From Luidia sarsii (lineage: Eukaryota; Echinodermata; Asteroidea; Paxillosida; Luidiidae), in the NCBI GenBank assembly GCA_949987565.1, contig OX465102.1, forward strand, positions 25,047,691 to 25,111,690: DNA of 64,000 nucleotides, read 5' to 3'. The notes beneath the pieces are model-generated. The model worked only from the letters and a program-made list of their open reading frames with translations, did no database searches and had not been told where the DNA came from. A program made the position numbers and the translations under genes. Below, one piece after another: positions 22,559 to 33,412 of this stretch; the first letter of the stretch is position 1, and each line of letters opens with the position of its first letter.

Positions 22559-22712
22559 GAAAACTTTGACTGGACTGGGACTTGATCCTGAGACCTCTGG
22601 CTTAGTTAATGTACCAGTGCTCTTCCATGATCTGAGCTATCCAAGTCCTTAGATGGTGGCCATCCCAAATATTCAACTAGTCTTTGCCGGGGCAGGGGCA
22701 CCAGTCAGAAGC
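22559..22712 (-). mobile_element. tRNA-derived SINE, minus strand
   Basis: On the minus strand it has the head GCTTCTGACTGGTGCCCC, the linker GACTAGTTGAATATTTGGG and a tRNA-like part with GATAGCTCAGATCATGG in place of box A, ending at CCAGTCCAGTC. On the plus strand it therefore runs from TTGACTGGACTGGGACTTGA to CACCAGTCAGAAGC. Confidence 0.7.
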
Positions 22713-22978
22713 AATTCAACCATTCCTTGGTCTGTTTGGTTTATATTATGTTAAAACAAGGCATTCTCCCAAGTGAGTGAAATTTACTGAGCGAGGTTTT
22801 TGCGTTATTGTCCAGATCCTGCTAAGATCAGAAACAAATCACATTGAACGGAATCAAGTTTCAAGTCAGTTTCAATCATACAAAATTGGGGACCGAAACA
22901 TAAATAGGGCCAGACATGTACATGTACATGTATGCTGATCCTAAACAACATCCTAACAGCATCCGATTTCAAGAAAAG

Positions 22979-23103
22979 TTGCGTAAGTTACGCAACGTAC
23001 ATATGTTGCGTAAGTCTTGCGCCTCAATGGCTCCTTTGGGCAGTATCTAGCGGAGGCAGCAAAATGTTGCGCAAGTTACGCGACAAACTGTTGCGTGCGC
23101 AAC
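22979..23103. promoter_or_regulatory. Cluster of TTGCGYAA (C/EBP-like) palindromes
   Basis: TTGCGTAAGTTACGCAAC at 22979-22996, GTTGCGTAAG at 23005-23014, GTTGCGCAAGTTACGCGAC at 23066-23084 and GTTGCGTGCGCAAC at 23090-23103. TTGCGYAA is the half-palindrome bound by C/EBP and PAR-type bZIP factors. About six half-sites fall in 125 bp. Binding is inference; the words may instead be a decayed palindromic repeat. Confidence 0.35.
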
Positions 23104-23446
23104 GTTTGAAGTTTTGTAAAAATCGGCTGCAGGACAGCATGGTTAAAAACTGGTCTGTTGCCCAAGACTCGCTGACGAGTAATAATCTGTGACATCGAAA
23201 TCCTGGGAGATTTCACCATCTCATCGTAACTTATGACCAATCTTGAGAGATGACGAGCGATGCGCACAAACCATATGGGGAAAACTCATGATGGGGCTTG
23301 CTCATCGCAAGTTGAGTTACGATGCATCGTCAGACTTTGTGAAATTCAGACCCTTTCAGACCCTGTAGGAGCTTCCGCCAAGGGAGGGTTACTGAAGGAA
23401 ACTGGCTGGGAAATATTCAGACAATTCAGACCAAAGAGGCATAGAA

Positions 23447-23558
23447 AATTTGACTGGACCAGGACGTGAACCCAGAGCTATCCGGCCCTTAGGAGGGGGG
23501 ACTTCCACAAATAGTCAACTATCTTTGCTGGGGTGAGGGCGGCCCGCCAGTCAGATGC
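23447..23558 (-). mobile_element. tRNA-derived SINE, minus strand, partly deleted
   Basis: TTGACTGGACCAGGACGTGA, CCCAGAGCTATCCGGCCCTT and CCGCCAGTCAGATGC match the minus-strand SINE, with a deletion across the tRNA-like centre. Confidence 0.65.
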
Positions 23559-24904
23559 ATTTGTAATATCATTTAGGGATGAATATTAACTACCTACAGT
23601 TCACAGAAAACAGGGAGGATTTTTTTTTTAATGGCTAGTCCAGCTCCAGGGGCTAGTCTGGGAGACTGGACCTTGGCAATTTGCTCAAGACCTTGTTGAC
23701 AATCAAACTGTCAGGAGCGATGGAGGGTGATTTATAAACGCCAATGGCCGGCGAAAGAGACAGCAACAAGTGGCCAGCGGGCTGAGGGGGCTGAGCGACC
23801 CCGGCTTAGAAGAGCCATAACCCTCTCTCCCCCTGCCTTCCCAACCCCCTCATCCTCCTCCTCCTCCTCCTTCTCCTCCTCCATACAACCCGCCTTTACT
23901 CCTGGGTCCAGTTTGGGAGGGGGAGGGCTGGGAGGGGGAGGGCTGGGAGGGCGGGAGGGAAGAGCGGAGGGTCTTGTTTGCCAAAAGATAAATTACACCC
24001 CCCTGGCCTATCTGTGTCTGTGGTCACCAGAGGTGATATATCTGATACCTGTAAGGGAGGGATGAATACCAAAGGCCAACATTGTACCATTTAGCTGCCA
24101 CAATGCGGTCAGGGTCTCAAGCTGATTAGCATGTAAGCTGGCATCTCACAAAGAGCAGCGGGCCACTGTGCAGTATGTACCTCTTTCTACCTCTCACTCT
24201 CTCTCTCTCTAGCCCCCTTTCCCTTCTGACTCCCAACCAGAAAAGAGAGACCAGGACAGCTGGCCAAGATCCCTCCACTCCTCCTCAGAAAGCTCCCAAA
24301 CCCAGGTCTTGTTAATAACGTGGCATTGTCTTTACATGGCCTGTAGGGGTATCCATCCAGTGATCCGCTTTTCTCCCCCAAGCCGCTGCACTTTGATCCC
24401 TGGCCGCCGACAGACCGAATGGCCGGCTGAATTGGTGCTTGATTAGTTTGAAGTAGGCTTTGTGGCCAGAGGACACACTGCCATCTTTAAGAGCCACTCT
24501 GAGTTTGCTTTTTTTTTTCATTTGTATCCTTCTTTGTCTCAAGTGCTGGTTTAGACTCTGGACTAGTCATACAACAAACCTCTCTCTTCTTTTGCCACTC
24601 TCAACCTAAGCGCCAAATTGTTTCACTTCCCCCCCCCCCCAAACCCCAAACCCCAAACAGTTGAGAGATGACACTATGCAGATGTATCTGGATTCTGGGC
24701 CAATCCTCAGCTAGGGGCTGAGCAACCCATGCAATGGACTGGAGCCTTTTGTTGGGCAGGAGACTAGGAGAAACCTTACAATCATCAAGAGAGGTGGAGG
24801 AGGAAGGTGTGGGTGGGAGCAGAAGAGTTACACAGTCAACTTTTAAGCACAGTTAAATAAGAACAGTTAAATAAGAACAGTTAAATTCACAAATCTACCA
24901 GACT
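23559..24904. other. Intergenic DNA
   Basis: (CTC)n at 23851-23885, GGGAGGGGGAGGGCT repeats at 23916-23960, a short (CT)n at 24197-24211 and a C12 run at 24629-24640. Nothing protein-like was recognised. Confidence 0.4.
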
Positions 24905-25458
24905 CCCCCTCTCTTTCTCTCCCCCCCCCTCCCCCTCTCTCTCTCTCTCCCTCCCCCACTCTCTCTCTCCCTCCCCTCTCTCTCTCTTTCTCTCATCTCT
25001 CTCTCCCCTCTATTTCTCTCTCCCTCCCCCTCTCTCTCCCTCCCCTCTCTCTCTCATATCTCTCTCCCTCTCTCTCTCACTCCCCTCTCTCTCTCTCTCT
25101 CTTGATCCCCCTCTCTCCTTCCCCTCTCTCTCTCTCATCTCTCCCAGCTCATCTCTTTCCCCTCTCTCTCCTCTCTATCTCCCCTCTCTCTCTCTTTCCC
25201 CCTCTCTCCTCTCTCTCATCTCTCTCTCTCTCCATCTCTCTCTCCCTCCTCTCTCTCTCTCTGTCTCTCCCTCCCCTCTCTCTCTCGCCCTCTCTTTCTC
25301 TCTTTCCCCCCTCTCTCTCTCTCCTCTCTCATCTTTCTCTCCCCCTCTCCCTCTCTTTCTTTCTTTCCCCCTCTCTCTCATCTCTATCTCCCCTCACTCT
25401 CTCTCCCTCTCTCCCATCTCTCTCCACCTCTCTATCACCCTCTCTCTCTCTCTTCCCA
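24905..25458. repeat. Polypyrimidine (CT)n tract, 555 bp
   Basis: Nearly pure CT-rich plus strand with TCTCTCTCCCTCC and TCTCATCTCTCTCTC modules. A 130-codon Ser/Leu/Pro frame is an artefact. Confidence 0.95.
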
Positions 25459-27545
25459 AGCCCCCAACCATTTGATCCTCAATGGTCAATCTAAATGCAT
25501 TGTTAATGGAATTACAGCAGGACTCTTGGTAGATGACTCCAAAAAGAAAGCTGCTGTCCCTCTTATGGGGGGGGGGTGGTTCCCCATTCCCTTGATTTGT
25601 TCTCAGTTGGAGTCCCGTATCCCTCCCTCCGTTTTTTTATTGCCGTTGACTGGCACATAAGAAGCTATAACTGTCTCCATCCACTCATCATCCACAAAAA
25701 GAAAAAAAAATCAGATCCTTATTCTTGTCTTCTCCCGTTTTGTCATTCCACCCGCTGCTGGCCAACTACCAGAGCGACTCATTTCAATTGGTGGAGGAGA
25801 GGAGGGAACCGGGGAGGATTTGTTTGTCAGCATAAGAGCTCCTCGTTTATAGACAACCATTAATTGCATGCTCAGCTTGTTTATTGCCGTCTGGTGTCTT
25901 GATGGACTGTTATCAAGACGGGCTTGAGTGGGGAATGAGGAGGGGGGGGGGGGAGAAGACTCGGCGAGGAAAGAGGCAGTAAATTGGAAAACGTGTCTCC
26001 TTGTGAATGGATACAAAAAAACACTCGATAATCCGCCCCCCAAACCAAAAAATCGAAAGAGGAAGAAGAAGAAGAAGTGGGGGGGGGGATCAGAAAAACA
26101 GTAAGACTTTCCTGTTTATATGCAGTAGCGATGGAAAAGCCGGAAATAAACCAACCCCCTCCAAAAAAAAAAAAAAAAACGGCCAATCTTCCCACTTCCA
26201 TCCAGTGAGCTCTGATTTCAATTAGTGCCTGTTGTTTTGGTCGCTGTTGTTTAGAGAACATGATAGGGCTCTGTGCAGTGTCCGAGAGCCACACGCGCCG
26301 ACCACGAGCAGTGTGTATTGGGTTACTCCCCCAGACCAGTGACGGGCAAGACAAGACGAGGGAAGAGACCGTACCGAATGCTACAGAATCCCGTGAAGGA
26401 ACACCCCCCCTCCCCTCTCCTCCTCCCCCCCCCCTGATTCGCCCAAATCCTCAAGGAGGCCTGGCTTCTGGGACTGCCTCACACATCCACGCACACGTAC
26501 GTACGTATGAATAAGCACAACGCTCTGATGCATGCGTGCCTGATGCCACAGAGGTATTGGGGGAGAGAGGACTTATCTGGCGCTGCAATCTGCGCTCCTG
26601 GGATGTCCTGCATTAGGTGCACATGTACCGGTGTGCGGCACCGAGTGATCCAATTTACGTGTGTGTATGTGCCCCCACTGCATGTGACACCGAAAAACCC
26701 TGCATCATAGACTTACGTAAACAGTGGGTTGGCCTTCGCTGACACCCCTGGAAATGTTTTTCTTCTTCTTTTTCCCGGGAAAAAGAAGAAGAAGTTTTAT
26801 ACATCAAAGGGGGGGGGGGATTCGGGCAGGCAGGTTTAGGACTTCAGACCCAAACTCAAGATTAGATATAGTACTAGTAATACAAGCCTTAGGTAGGATT
26901 CGCACCACAGATTCTCCATTGCGGGTGAGTGGCAAGGAATGACCTTGGAAGCCTCAATTCCTTGCGATAATAATTTGCAGTCAATCTGATAACCCAACTG
27001 GTAGCTCTTATTTACTGGTACCCGGTACACGCAGCAAATAGGCTACCAAAGCAGTTAAGAACCGGTGAAGTCCGCTAGAGTTTGTAAAGGCTACAAGGAA
27101 AGGAAAGGAAAAGCCTCCATGCTACAACATAGCCCATGTTTAAAATCAAATTAAAACAAAGTGACGTGTCGTCAAACATGACATGTACTGCTTTGACGGA
27201 ATGATGAACACATCAGTGTGTTGCATGGTGTCCAGGGAATTGGGATTAATGAGGGTTTACAGGGATTAAGCAATTCATTTGGTGTAAAGAAAAATCAATC
27301 AACTTCAGCAACTTTCTTTTAGCGCGGCTTTCCCACTTCCTCCTCCCTTGATGCGTTCAAGGACACCGATTCCCATACTCTCCACCCCCCCCCCCCCTCA
27401 TGTGGCTGGCTTTACTTGATGCAGCAGGATGTTTGTGCAAGCTGGCCACAGGGCTAGTCAGTCACTCGGGTCGCATCCATTTCAGGGGGTACAGAGCTAC
27501 TAAGGCACTGGGTGAGTCAGAGCCAGCGATGGGGTGAATGGTTGT
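25459..27545. other. Intergenic DNA with a 34-bp perfect palindrome
   Basis: A perfect 34-bp palindrome centred on CCCGGG lies at 26760-26793: arms of 17, TTCTTCTTC-type left and GAAGAAGAA-type right. Homopolymers occur at 25943-25954, 26162-26179 and 26405-26434. The stretch 25750-25920 contains ACCATTAATTGCATGC and could hold regulatory sites; this is speculative. No coding gene was recognised. Confidence 0.4.
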
Positions 27546-28330
27546 CCAGGGGAAGGGACAGAGGGAGGGAGGGAGAGAGAGGGAGGGAGAGAGAGGGATA
27601 GAGAGAGAGTGAGAGAGAGAGGGGGAGAGAGAGATGGGAGAGGGGGACAGAGAGAGGGAGAAGAGGGGGTGAGAGAGGAAGAGAGAGGAGAGAGAGGGGA
27701 GAGAGGGAGAGAGAGGGAGAGAGAGGGGGGACAGAGGGGGACAGAGAGAGGGGAGAGGGGGACAGAGAGAGGGAGAAGAGAGGGGGAGAGAGGAAGAGAG
27801 AGGAGAGAGAGGGGAGAGAGGGAGAGAGAGGGAGAGAGGGAGAAAGGGAGAGAGAGGGAAAGAGGGGGAGAGAGGGAGAGAGAGGGGGACAGAGAGAGGG
27901 GGAGAGGTAGAGAGAGAGGGAGAGAGAGGGAGAGAGAGGGAGAGAGAGGGAGAGAGGGGGTGCGAGGGGGGAGAGGGAGAGGGAGAGAGAGAGAGAGAGC
28001 AGAGAGGGAGAGAGAGGGGGAGATGGGGACAGAGAGAGGGAGAAGAGAGGAGAGAGAGGAAGAGAGAGGGGGAAAGGGAGGGAGAGGGGACAGAGGGGGA
28101 CAGAGAGAGGGGAGAGGGGGAGGAGAGAGGGGAGAGATAGAGAAAGGGAAGTGGGGGGATTGAGAGATGAACGGATTGAGAGAAGGGGGAAGGGGAGAGG
28201 GGATGGTACAGAGAGGTGGTGAGGAAGAGAGGGGTGGAGAAAAGGAAAAGACAGGGAGGGACAGAGGGAGGAAGGAAGGGAGAGAAAAGAAGGGACTGAG
28301 AGAGGGGGGCTGGAGGGAGAGAAGACAGTT
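27546..28330. repeat. Polypurine (GA)n tract, 785 bp
   Basis: [23 protein letters not shown] DNA. A block GGGGGACAGAGAGAGG with GGAGAAGAG recurs at about 27644, 27758 and 28027. Frames of 279-293 codons on the minus strand are Pro/Leu/Ser artefacts. Confidence 0.95.
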
Positions 28331-29604
28331 TTGGTGCACCCAAGGTGCCCGATAATTCGCCCGCTTATCAACTTACATATTGCCACCAAAGGCACCAACC
28401 ATCCCTCTCACATTCACAGACACATACACCAATCAGACATAATGCCACCATCCCGCTTTCCACCGATTACTGGAATGTCCGTCCAAGGCAGGCAGATCAA
28501 GGTAGGTGTCATCCAACCCATCGGCAGTGTTGGTGGCCGTTCTTTAGTCAGAGGAAGTGGAGTGGGCCCCGGCCCTTCCACACCTATCTGGTCCCGTCCG
28601 CGATGGGGTCAGGACTCGCCCGCATCCAGGAAAAGTGACTATTTTCAGGCGAGAGGGGTCAGTAACCAGCCGGTTGGCTCTTCCTCCACGCTGAGGACGA
28701 GCATGGGGGTGGGCAGTTTTACTGGGAACAGAATCTGATTCTTGTTTTGCCAGGTTCTGATTTTTTTTTTTTTTTTTTTTTTACTTGACCGCAGAAAACA
28801 AAGGAGTTGTTGATGGAGGAAGCTGGGAAGGAAGTTAGCGGTGTAAACATTCCACCTACATGTACTCCATCTTCCCCCTTACCCCACCCCCATGTTAATT
28901 CTTTCCCCCCACACACTAATTGGATCATTAACTGAGATTCAATTCTCTTGTTTTGATGTTTTGAAGAGTGGAGGACTGGAGGTAGTGAAGGGTGGGAGGT
29001 GGTTGATCCCACAACTCCTCTCCCCCCCCCCCCTCAAAAAAAAAAAAAAACTGAGAAAAAATGGGAATCACACAGTGTGTGGCATTGTTCTCCAGTCACA
29101 ATCAATAGCAGAACAACAAACAATCTCCTATATAGCTGGAGTACTTCCTGTGATATTGGGAAACACATCCCAGTCTGGTTAAATCTAACACAGTGACTTT
29201 ACTTGGTACTGTAGCACCATCATGCAGAGGGGCCTTGTGCCTATTTATAGGAAAATCCCTTCCCCCCCCCTTTTTTTTCTTGGAACAGGGCCATCACAGA
29301 GCCTGGTTACAGTAGATTGGGGGGATTTGGGTAATGTTTATAGAGACACCAAATTGCTACTGGCATTTGTTACTGTAATTAGCAAGGTATGCTTTAATGC
29401 TCTGCTCTGATTGTCAGCTGAAGAAAAACAATCCAGGCGGAACTGGTGGGATTCAAACCTATGACTTCCTTACTCCTTTCTGGAGCAGAGATCTTAAGAG
29501 ATGACGGGCAGAGCACACACTACCCGAAACGTTGAGTGTATACCAGAGCCACACTCCTTCTTGAAAGAGAAGAGATATACATGGTGTCACCGCAAACCTT
29601 CCAC
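28331..29604. other. Intergenic DNA with a tRNA-like (SINE 2) scrap
   Basis: At 29440-29510 (minus strand) a box B-like GGTTTGAATCCCACCAG with its upstream arm resembles 58118-58200, suggesting a second tRNA-derived family. T23 lies at 28760-28782, and a C-to-A composite run at 29022-29050. The 135-codon frame at 28331-28738 has no domain. Confidence 0.4.
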
Positions 29605-29607
29605 TAA

Positions 29608-30104
29608 AGCCACGGTTTCTACTGGGCTAGAATTTAACCGAGACGATGGTTAAATTTCTAATAGTCAAATTTGACCGTCGTTCCCACTTGGACTTTTGAG
29701 TCGGTCAAATTTAACCGAGACGATGGTTAAAGTAACCGAGCTGGCAATATAACGGCTCATGAAGGTCAAGTGTCAGCCGGATACACAATGTACATGTGTT
29801 CCTTTAGCACGCGATACGAAGCAGACGCTGTGCACAGTGCCTGTGCGTGTTACGTCTTAGGCCGGATGTGGTTTTTTACCGAGTCACGTTTAACCGAGTG
29901 GTGCGTTTCCACTGGACTAATCGGCTCGGTTAAACTTACCTGGTCACTTTCACTGGGCAGAGGTTGCTCGGTAAAAGTAACCATTGGACTCGGTTAAAGT
30001 AAGCGAGAGAAATTTCACTGGGCCGTTTCCATTGGACTAATTTTGGTCAAAGTAACCATTGTCTTGGTTACTTTGACCAAAATAAGTCCAGTGGAAACGC
30101 TGCT
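29608..30104 (+). mobile_element. Family B MITE, copy 3 (best standard copy)
   Basis: Termini AGCCACGGTTTCTACTGGGC and AGTCCAGTGGAAACGCTGCT are flanked by TAA on both sides (29605-29607 and 30105-30107). The 497-bp interior carries all family blocks: ACCGAGACGATGGTTAAA twice, CTGGCAATATAACGGCTCAT, GAGTCACGTTTAACCGAG and TTTCACTGGGCAGAGGTTG. No open frame of note. Confidence 0.9.
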
Positions 30105-30117
30105 TAAGAGATCTTAA

Positions 30118-30235
30118 CACTCGACCAACAAGCTGGCCGAGTTGTACCTGTGTAGAGTTGATTCGTGCAAAGCGCTCAACCTGTGTTGAAACTAGCCCTG
30201 CCCGGGAGAGGTGGTTTTGAGCGATTGATCCACGC
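30118..30235. mobile_element. Family D fragment
   Basis: CTGTGTAGAGTTGATTCGTG, CAAAGCGCTCAACCTGTGTT, GAAACTAGCCCTGCCCGGGA match the interior of the 17.4-kb family D copy (CCTGTGTAGAGCGCTCGACA...). Confidence 0.55.
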
Positions 30236-30299
30236 TAATGCATGTTTTCTTTTTAAATCACAAAAATGACTATTATTAAAGAGATCATTCTCAAATGCA

Positions 30300-30378
30300 G
30301 GGAAAGGTCCGTCGAGAAAGGTCCTGCTAGGATCGAAATGTCAGGCCCCTCAACTTTCCAAATTTGCATTTTGGGTGC
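30300..30378. mobile_element. Family A half-element
   Basis: GAGAAAGGTCCTGCTAGGAT, CGAAATGTCAGGCCCCTCAA, AATTTGCATTTTGGGTGC: the right arm of family A, directly abutting the TTAA boundary of a family F element. Confidence 0.75.
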
Positions 30379-30753
30379 TTAAACCCACTACACAACATTA
30401 GTCGAGGTCAAAGAATAGCATCCATACGTTGTCTGATCCATCATATGCATGAAATAGCACACCTGTGAAAAATTCAGCTCAATCCGCCAACTGAGTCTCG
30501 AGAAAATCGTAAAACCGCTTCATTTGTTTCGCGAAAATGCAGCATTCAACGCCGTACTGTTCCGAAAAATAGTTTAGATCTTGGTGAGACGTAAACAATT
30601 TCTTTTACTCTTTTCTTCCAAAATACAACATTCTAGGCAGAAATATTTCAGTGCGAGGTTTCTACTATAACCATCTTCAAACTGTATAAGTTTCATGTAA
30701 ATCTGTGAAAATTTCTGTTTTTCGATCTTACCAATGTTGTGTAGGGGCTTTGA
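30379..30753 (-). mobile_element. Family F TTAA element, copy 1
   Basis: Starts TTAAACCCACTACACAACAT and ends CAATGTTGTGTAGGGGCTTT, flanked by TTAA and TTGA. The interior (GGTCAAAGAATAGCATCCAT, ACGTTGTCTGATCC, CAGCTCAATCCGCCAACTGA, AGATCTTGGTGAGACGTAAA) is the reverse complement of the copy at 42291-42782. TTAA targets are used by piggyBac and Kolobok superfamilies; which applies is unresolved. Confidence 0.85.
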
Positions 30754-31572
30754 AGTTATTAAGAAGCTTGCAACACTTTGCATTACTTCATAAAAATTTA
30801 ACCCATTAAAAACAAACAAGGATTGAAAAGGCCCTGGTAGGATTGCAATATTCAGGCTCCTATTACTTAGAGCAACCAATTGCTAAAATGTTTTGCTGGA
30901 TACAACAGGCTGTTAGTGTCCACAGCAAAATAAAGGGTTCAGCTGGCAGTGGATACAAACTTGAATCAGTTAGGAGCTCAGCTCATTTCAAACTTTTCCC
31001 CCTCCACTTTGTCGAGTGAAGTGAGGATTTCTGTTATCTATTTTGAGGTCGATGGATGAATTGGGGGGGGGGTGGCAGGATTCGGAGCTAATCACCATCG
31101 GGCTGCCATGACGATGCGTTTCTGTGGTTTCCGTGGCAACTCCTGAGGGAAATACATGGCTCTGACCGAGCTTTTTTTTGGGGGGGGGATGGGGAAGAGG
31201 GGGTGGGGGCAGCGAAAAGCAGCCGTCTTGATCTCTATCTAGATCATACACAGCTTGTCAGCGAACGACCTAAACTCATATACACGTATATCTGTATCAC
31301 TGCATATCATCAAGGATATGATGTTGTCAGTAATGTCTGTAACAGCAATGCCACGTTGGACCGCATGCAGCCATTTAGGCATAGACAGGGCAGCTCTCCC
31401 GATTGAATTACAAACGAGTCTCACCGACAGAAATCCTGCTACGTGTAACATATCTATGATCGGCCATCTGTCATTACCACATGTTGAATGCTTTGCACTA
31501 GACAGATTGTGGAAGTAGCTTTCTGTTCTTTCTCGACATATTTTTTGGGGGAAAGAAATCTTCTTTTGATAT
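30754..31572. other. Intergenic DNA
   Basis: Two overlapping antisense open frames (87 codons plus at 31255-31518; 112 codons minus at 31577-31239) lie in ordinary-composition DNA. Neither shows a domain I recognise. G runs lie at 31063-31071 and 31169-31187 (T8-G9 junction). Confidence 0.35.
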
Positions 31573-31730
31573 GTCACAAAATCTAGTGGGCCTGACGTTT
31601 CGATCCTAGCAGGACCTTTCTCTGCCTTTGAGAAAGGTCCTGCTAGGATCGAAACGTCAGGCCCACGTGAATTTTGAGATATGCATTTTGGTAATTTTAG
31701 TCAGTAAGCAGTTTGCAAAATTTTTGAATA
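31573..31730. mobile_element. Family A palindromic MITE, near-perfect hairpin
   Basis: The arms TAGTGGGCCTGACGTTTCGA / TCCTAGCAGGACCTTTCTC and GAGAAAGGTCCTGCTAGGAT / CGAAACGTCAGGCCCAC are perfectly complementary over about 40 bp around a TGCCTT centre. The right flank continues TTTTGAGATATGCATTTTGG and TAATTTTAGTCAGTAAGCAG. It is the cleanest copy in the window. Confidence 0.92.
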
Positions 31731-31807
31731 TCACTTCTTTGGACATGGTTAATGGCGGTTAATGGTTATAGCTGGTGCGTAATGTCACGGGTGGTTGATG
31801 GTTGAAT

Positions 31808-31965
31808 GCTTCCGACTGGCAGCACCCCCCCCCCTCTCCCACTTTGGCAAAAATCTTTGACTATTTGGGAAGGCCCCCAACCTAAGGGATGGATAGCTCT
31901 GGTGGTAGAGCACTGAATACATTGGACCAGAGGTCTCAGGTTCAAATCCTGGCCCAGCAAAATTT
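31808..31965 (+). mobile_element. tRNA-derived SINE, copy with best box B
   Basis: The head is GCTTCCGACTGGCAGC, then a C run. The tRNA-like part at about 31888-31960 holds GGATAGCTCTGGTGGTAGAG (box A-like) and GGTTCAAATCC (box B, one change from consensus). It is the copy most likely to mislead a tRNA finder. Confidence 0.75.
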
Positions 31966-32471
31966 GCCTTGCTCTCTTCTTTAATTGATGGAAACTCCCC
32001 TGAACATTCCCGTTCCTTTTCTGCCGAGAAAAAAAAAGCCAACCCACAACAACTCGACAATAGGCTTTCTATTGCTGCCAAAAAGTTTCTGAAACTGGGC
32101 CTGAAGACATCACAAATGGATTCAGCTTCAAGGGGGCAAAAAAAAACACCAAGTCTTCCGAGATTTAAATGAATGCCGTGCCTAGATAAAAATGAATGCC
32201 GACTTGTGACTCATAAGGGGAAGGGGAATACTGAATACCAATGGGAAAAGAAGAATAAAGTGGAGCTAGTGATGTTTGGGCAAGGATATTGGGTAAACCC
32301 GGTGAGGTAAGTGCCCACATGGACTAGCTAACAATCTGCGAATAGGACTGCCACTTAAATAAAAGAAGGGGTTTTAATTTGGATCTTAGCCTTTGAGGAA
32401 GGTCCAGCTAGGATGGATATGTCAGGCTTTCCATACTTTTTTAGATTTTTGGGGAGGGCAGGGTCATCTTT
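31966..32471. other. Intergenic DNA with worn family A arm
   Basis: Positions 32388-32440 (TTTGAGGAAGGTCCAGCTAG, GATGGATATGTCAGGC) are a decayed family A arm. Nothing else was recognised. Confidence 0.4.
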
Positions 32472-33184
32472 AGCCGCGTTTCCACTGGACTTAAAAAAAT
32501 GGGAAAATTTACCGTGACAATGGTTACATTTCAAATGGGTAAATCTTGCTGCCGTCCCTACTTGGAATTTTCTGATCAAAGTTAACAAACAAAAATTGCT
32601 TCTGACTGGCGCCCCCACGCCGGCACAGACTAGTTGATTATTAGGGAAGGCCACCATCTAAGGGCTGGATGGCTCAGATGGAAGAGCACCAGTACGTTAA
32701 TCCAGTGGTCTAGGGTATAAGTCTTAGTCCAGTCGAAGTTTTCTTAGCCAATTTTTAAGTTTGGAATTTTCTGAGTCGGGAACTTAAACCAGGATGATGG
32801 ATAAGGTAACCGAACCGAATAAGTGTTGGAGAGAGTAACCGAACAGGCAATATGAGTGTGACCTTTCAATCACCCATGAAATAAAGACCACTTCCATAAG
32901 TTCCGCCCGTCATCATGATCGTAGTGTGTGCCCTGCATGTAATGCAGAAACCTTACACAGCATGTTGTCTCGGCACTACAGGCCGTCATTCCACTGGATG
33001 TGGTTTTTCGCCGAGTCACATTCCGCCTGGTGCCGCGTTTCCACTGGACTAATCGACTCGGTTAAAGTTACCTGGTTGCTTTTACTGGGCAGAGGTTAGC
33101 CCCACTGGACTTAAAATGGGAAAAGTAACCAATTGTCTCAGTGAGTTTAACTTTAACCAAAATGAATCCGGAGGAAACGCAGTT
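32472..33184 (+). mobile_element. Family B MITE, copy 4, split by a SINE
   Basis: Begins AGCCGCGTTTCCACTGGACT and ends CCGGAGGAAACGCAGT. The interior family blocks are eroded. A SINE at 32586-32760 interrupts it; the target TTGGAATTTTCTGA is duplicated on both sides. Confidence 0.8.
32586..32760 (+). mobile_element. Full-length tRNA-derived SINE with 14-bp target duplication
   Basis: The 175-bp insertion lies between two copies of TTGGAATTTTCTGA (32572-32585 and 32761-32774) in a family B element, so its limits are defined by the host sequence. It contains the head GCTTCTGACTGGCGCCCCCA, the linker GACTAGTTGATTATTAGGG, a box A-like GATGGCTCAGATGGAAGAGC and a worn box B (GGGTATAAGTC). Target duplications of this length are typical of LINE-mediated retroposition. 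Confidence 0.88.
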
Positions 33185-33200
33185 CAGGTTAGTGGACAGT

Positions 33201-33412
33201 AGCCGCGTTTCCACTGGACTAAAATTTAACCAAGACGATGGTTAAATTTCCAATGGTCAAATTTGACCATCGTTCCCATTTGGACTTTTGAGTCAGTCAA
33301 TTTAACTGAGACAATGGTTGCAGTAACTGAGCTGGCAAAAAATATTTGTGCACAGTGCATGTACGCTGAGTCGCATTTTACCGAGTGGTGCGTTTTCACT
33401 GGACTAATCCTC
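33201..33412 (+). mobile_element. Family B MITE, 3'-truncated copy 5
   Basis: AGCCGCGTTTCCACTGGACT then TTTAACCAAGACGATGG, ACTGAGCTGGCAA and CGAGTGGTGCGTTTTCACTG. The 3' half is absent after about 33412. It lies 16 bp downstream of copy 4. Confidence 0.8.

Noticed and set aside
27462..28398. Frames of 279-293 codons on the minus strand
   Set aside because: They are confined to the polypurine tract, and composition explains them.
31239..31577. Overlapping antisense 112- and 87-codon genes
   Set aside because: No recognisable domain, splice signals or repeat relation. Lengths are within chance expectation for 64 kb.
31888..31962. tRNA gene
   Set aside because: The box A and box B words are present, but the acceptor arm does not pair. 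The segment is part of a SINE whose head recurs elsewhere.
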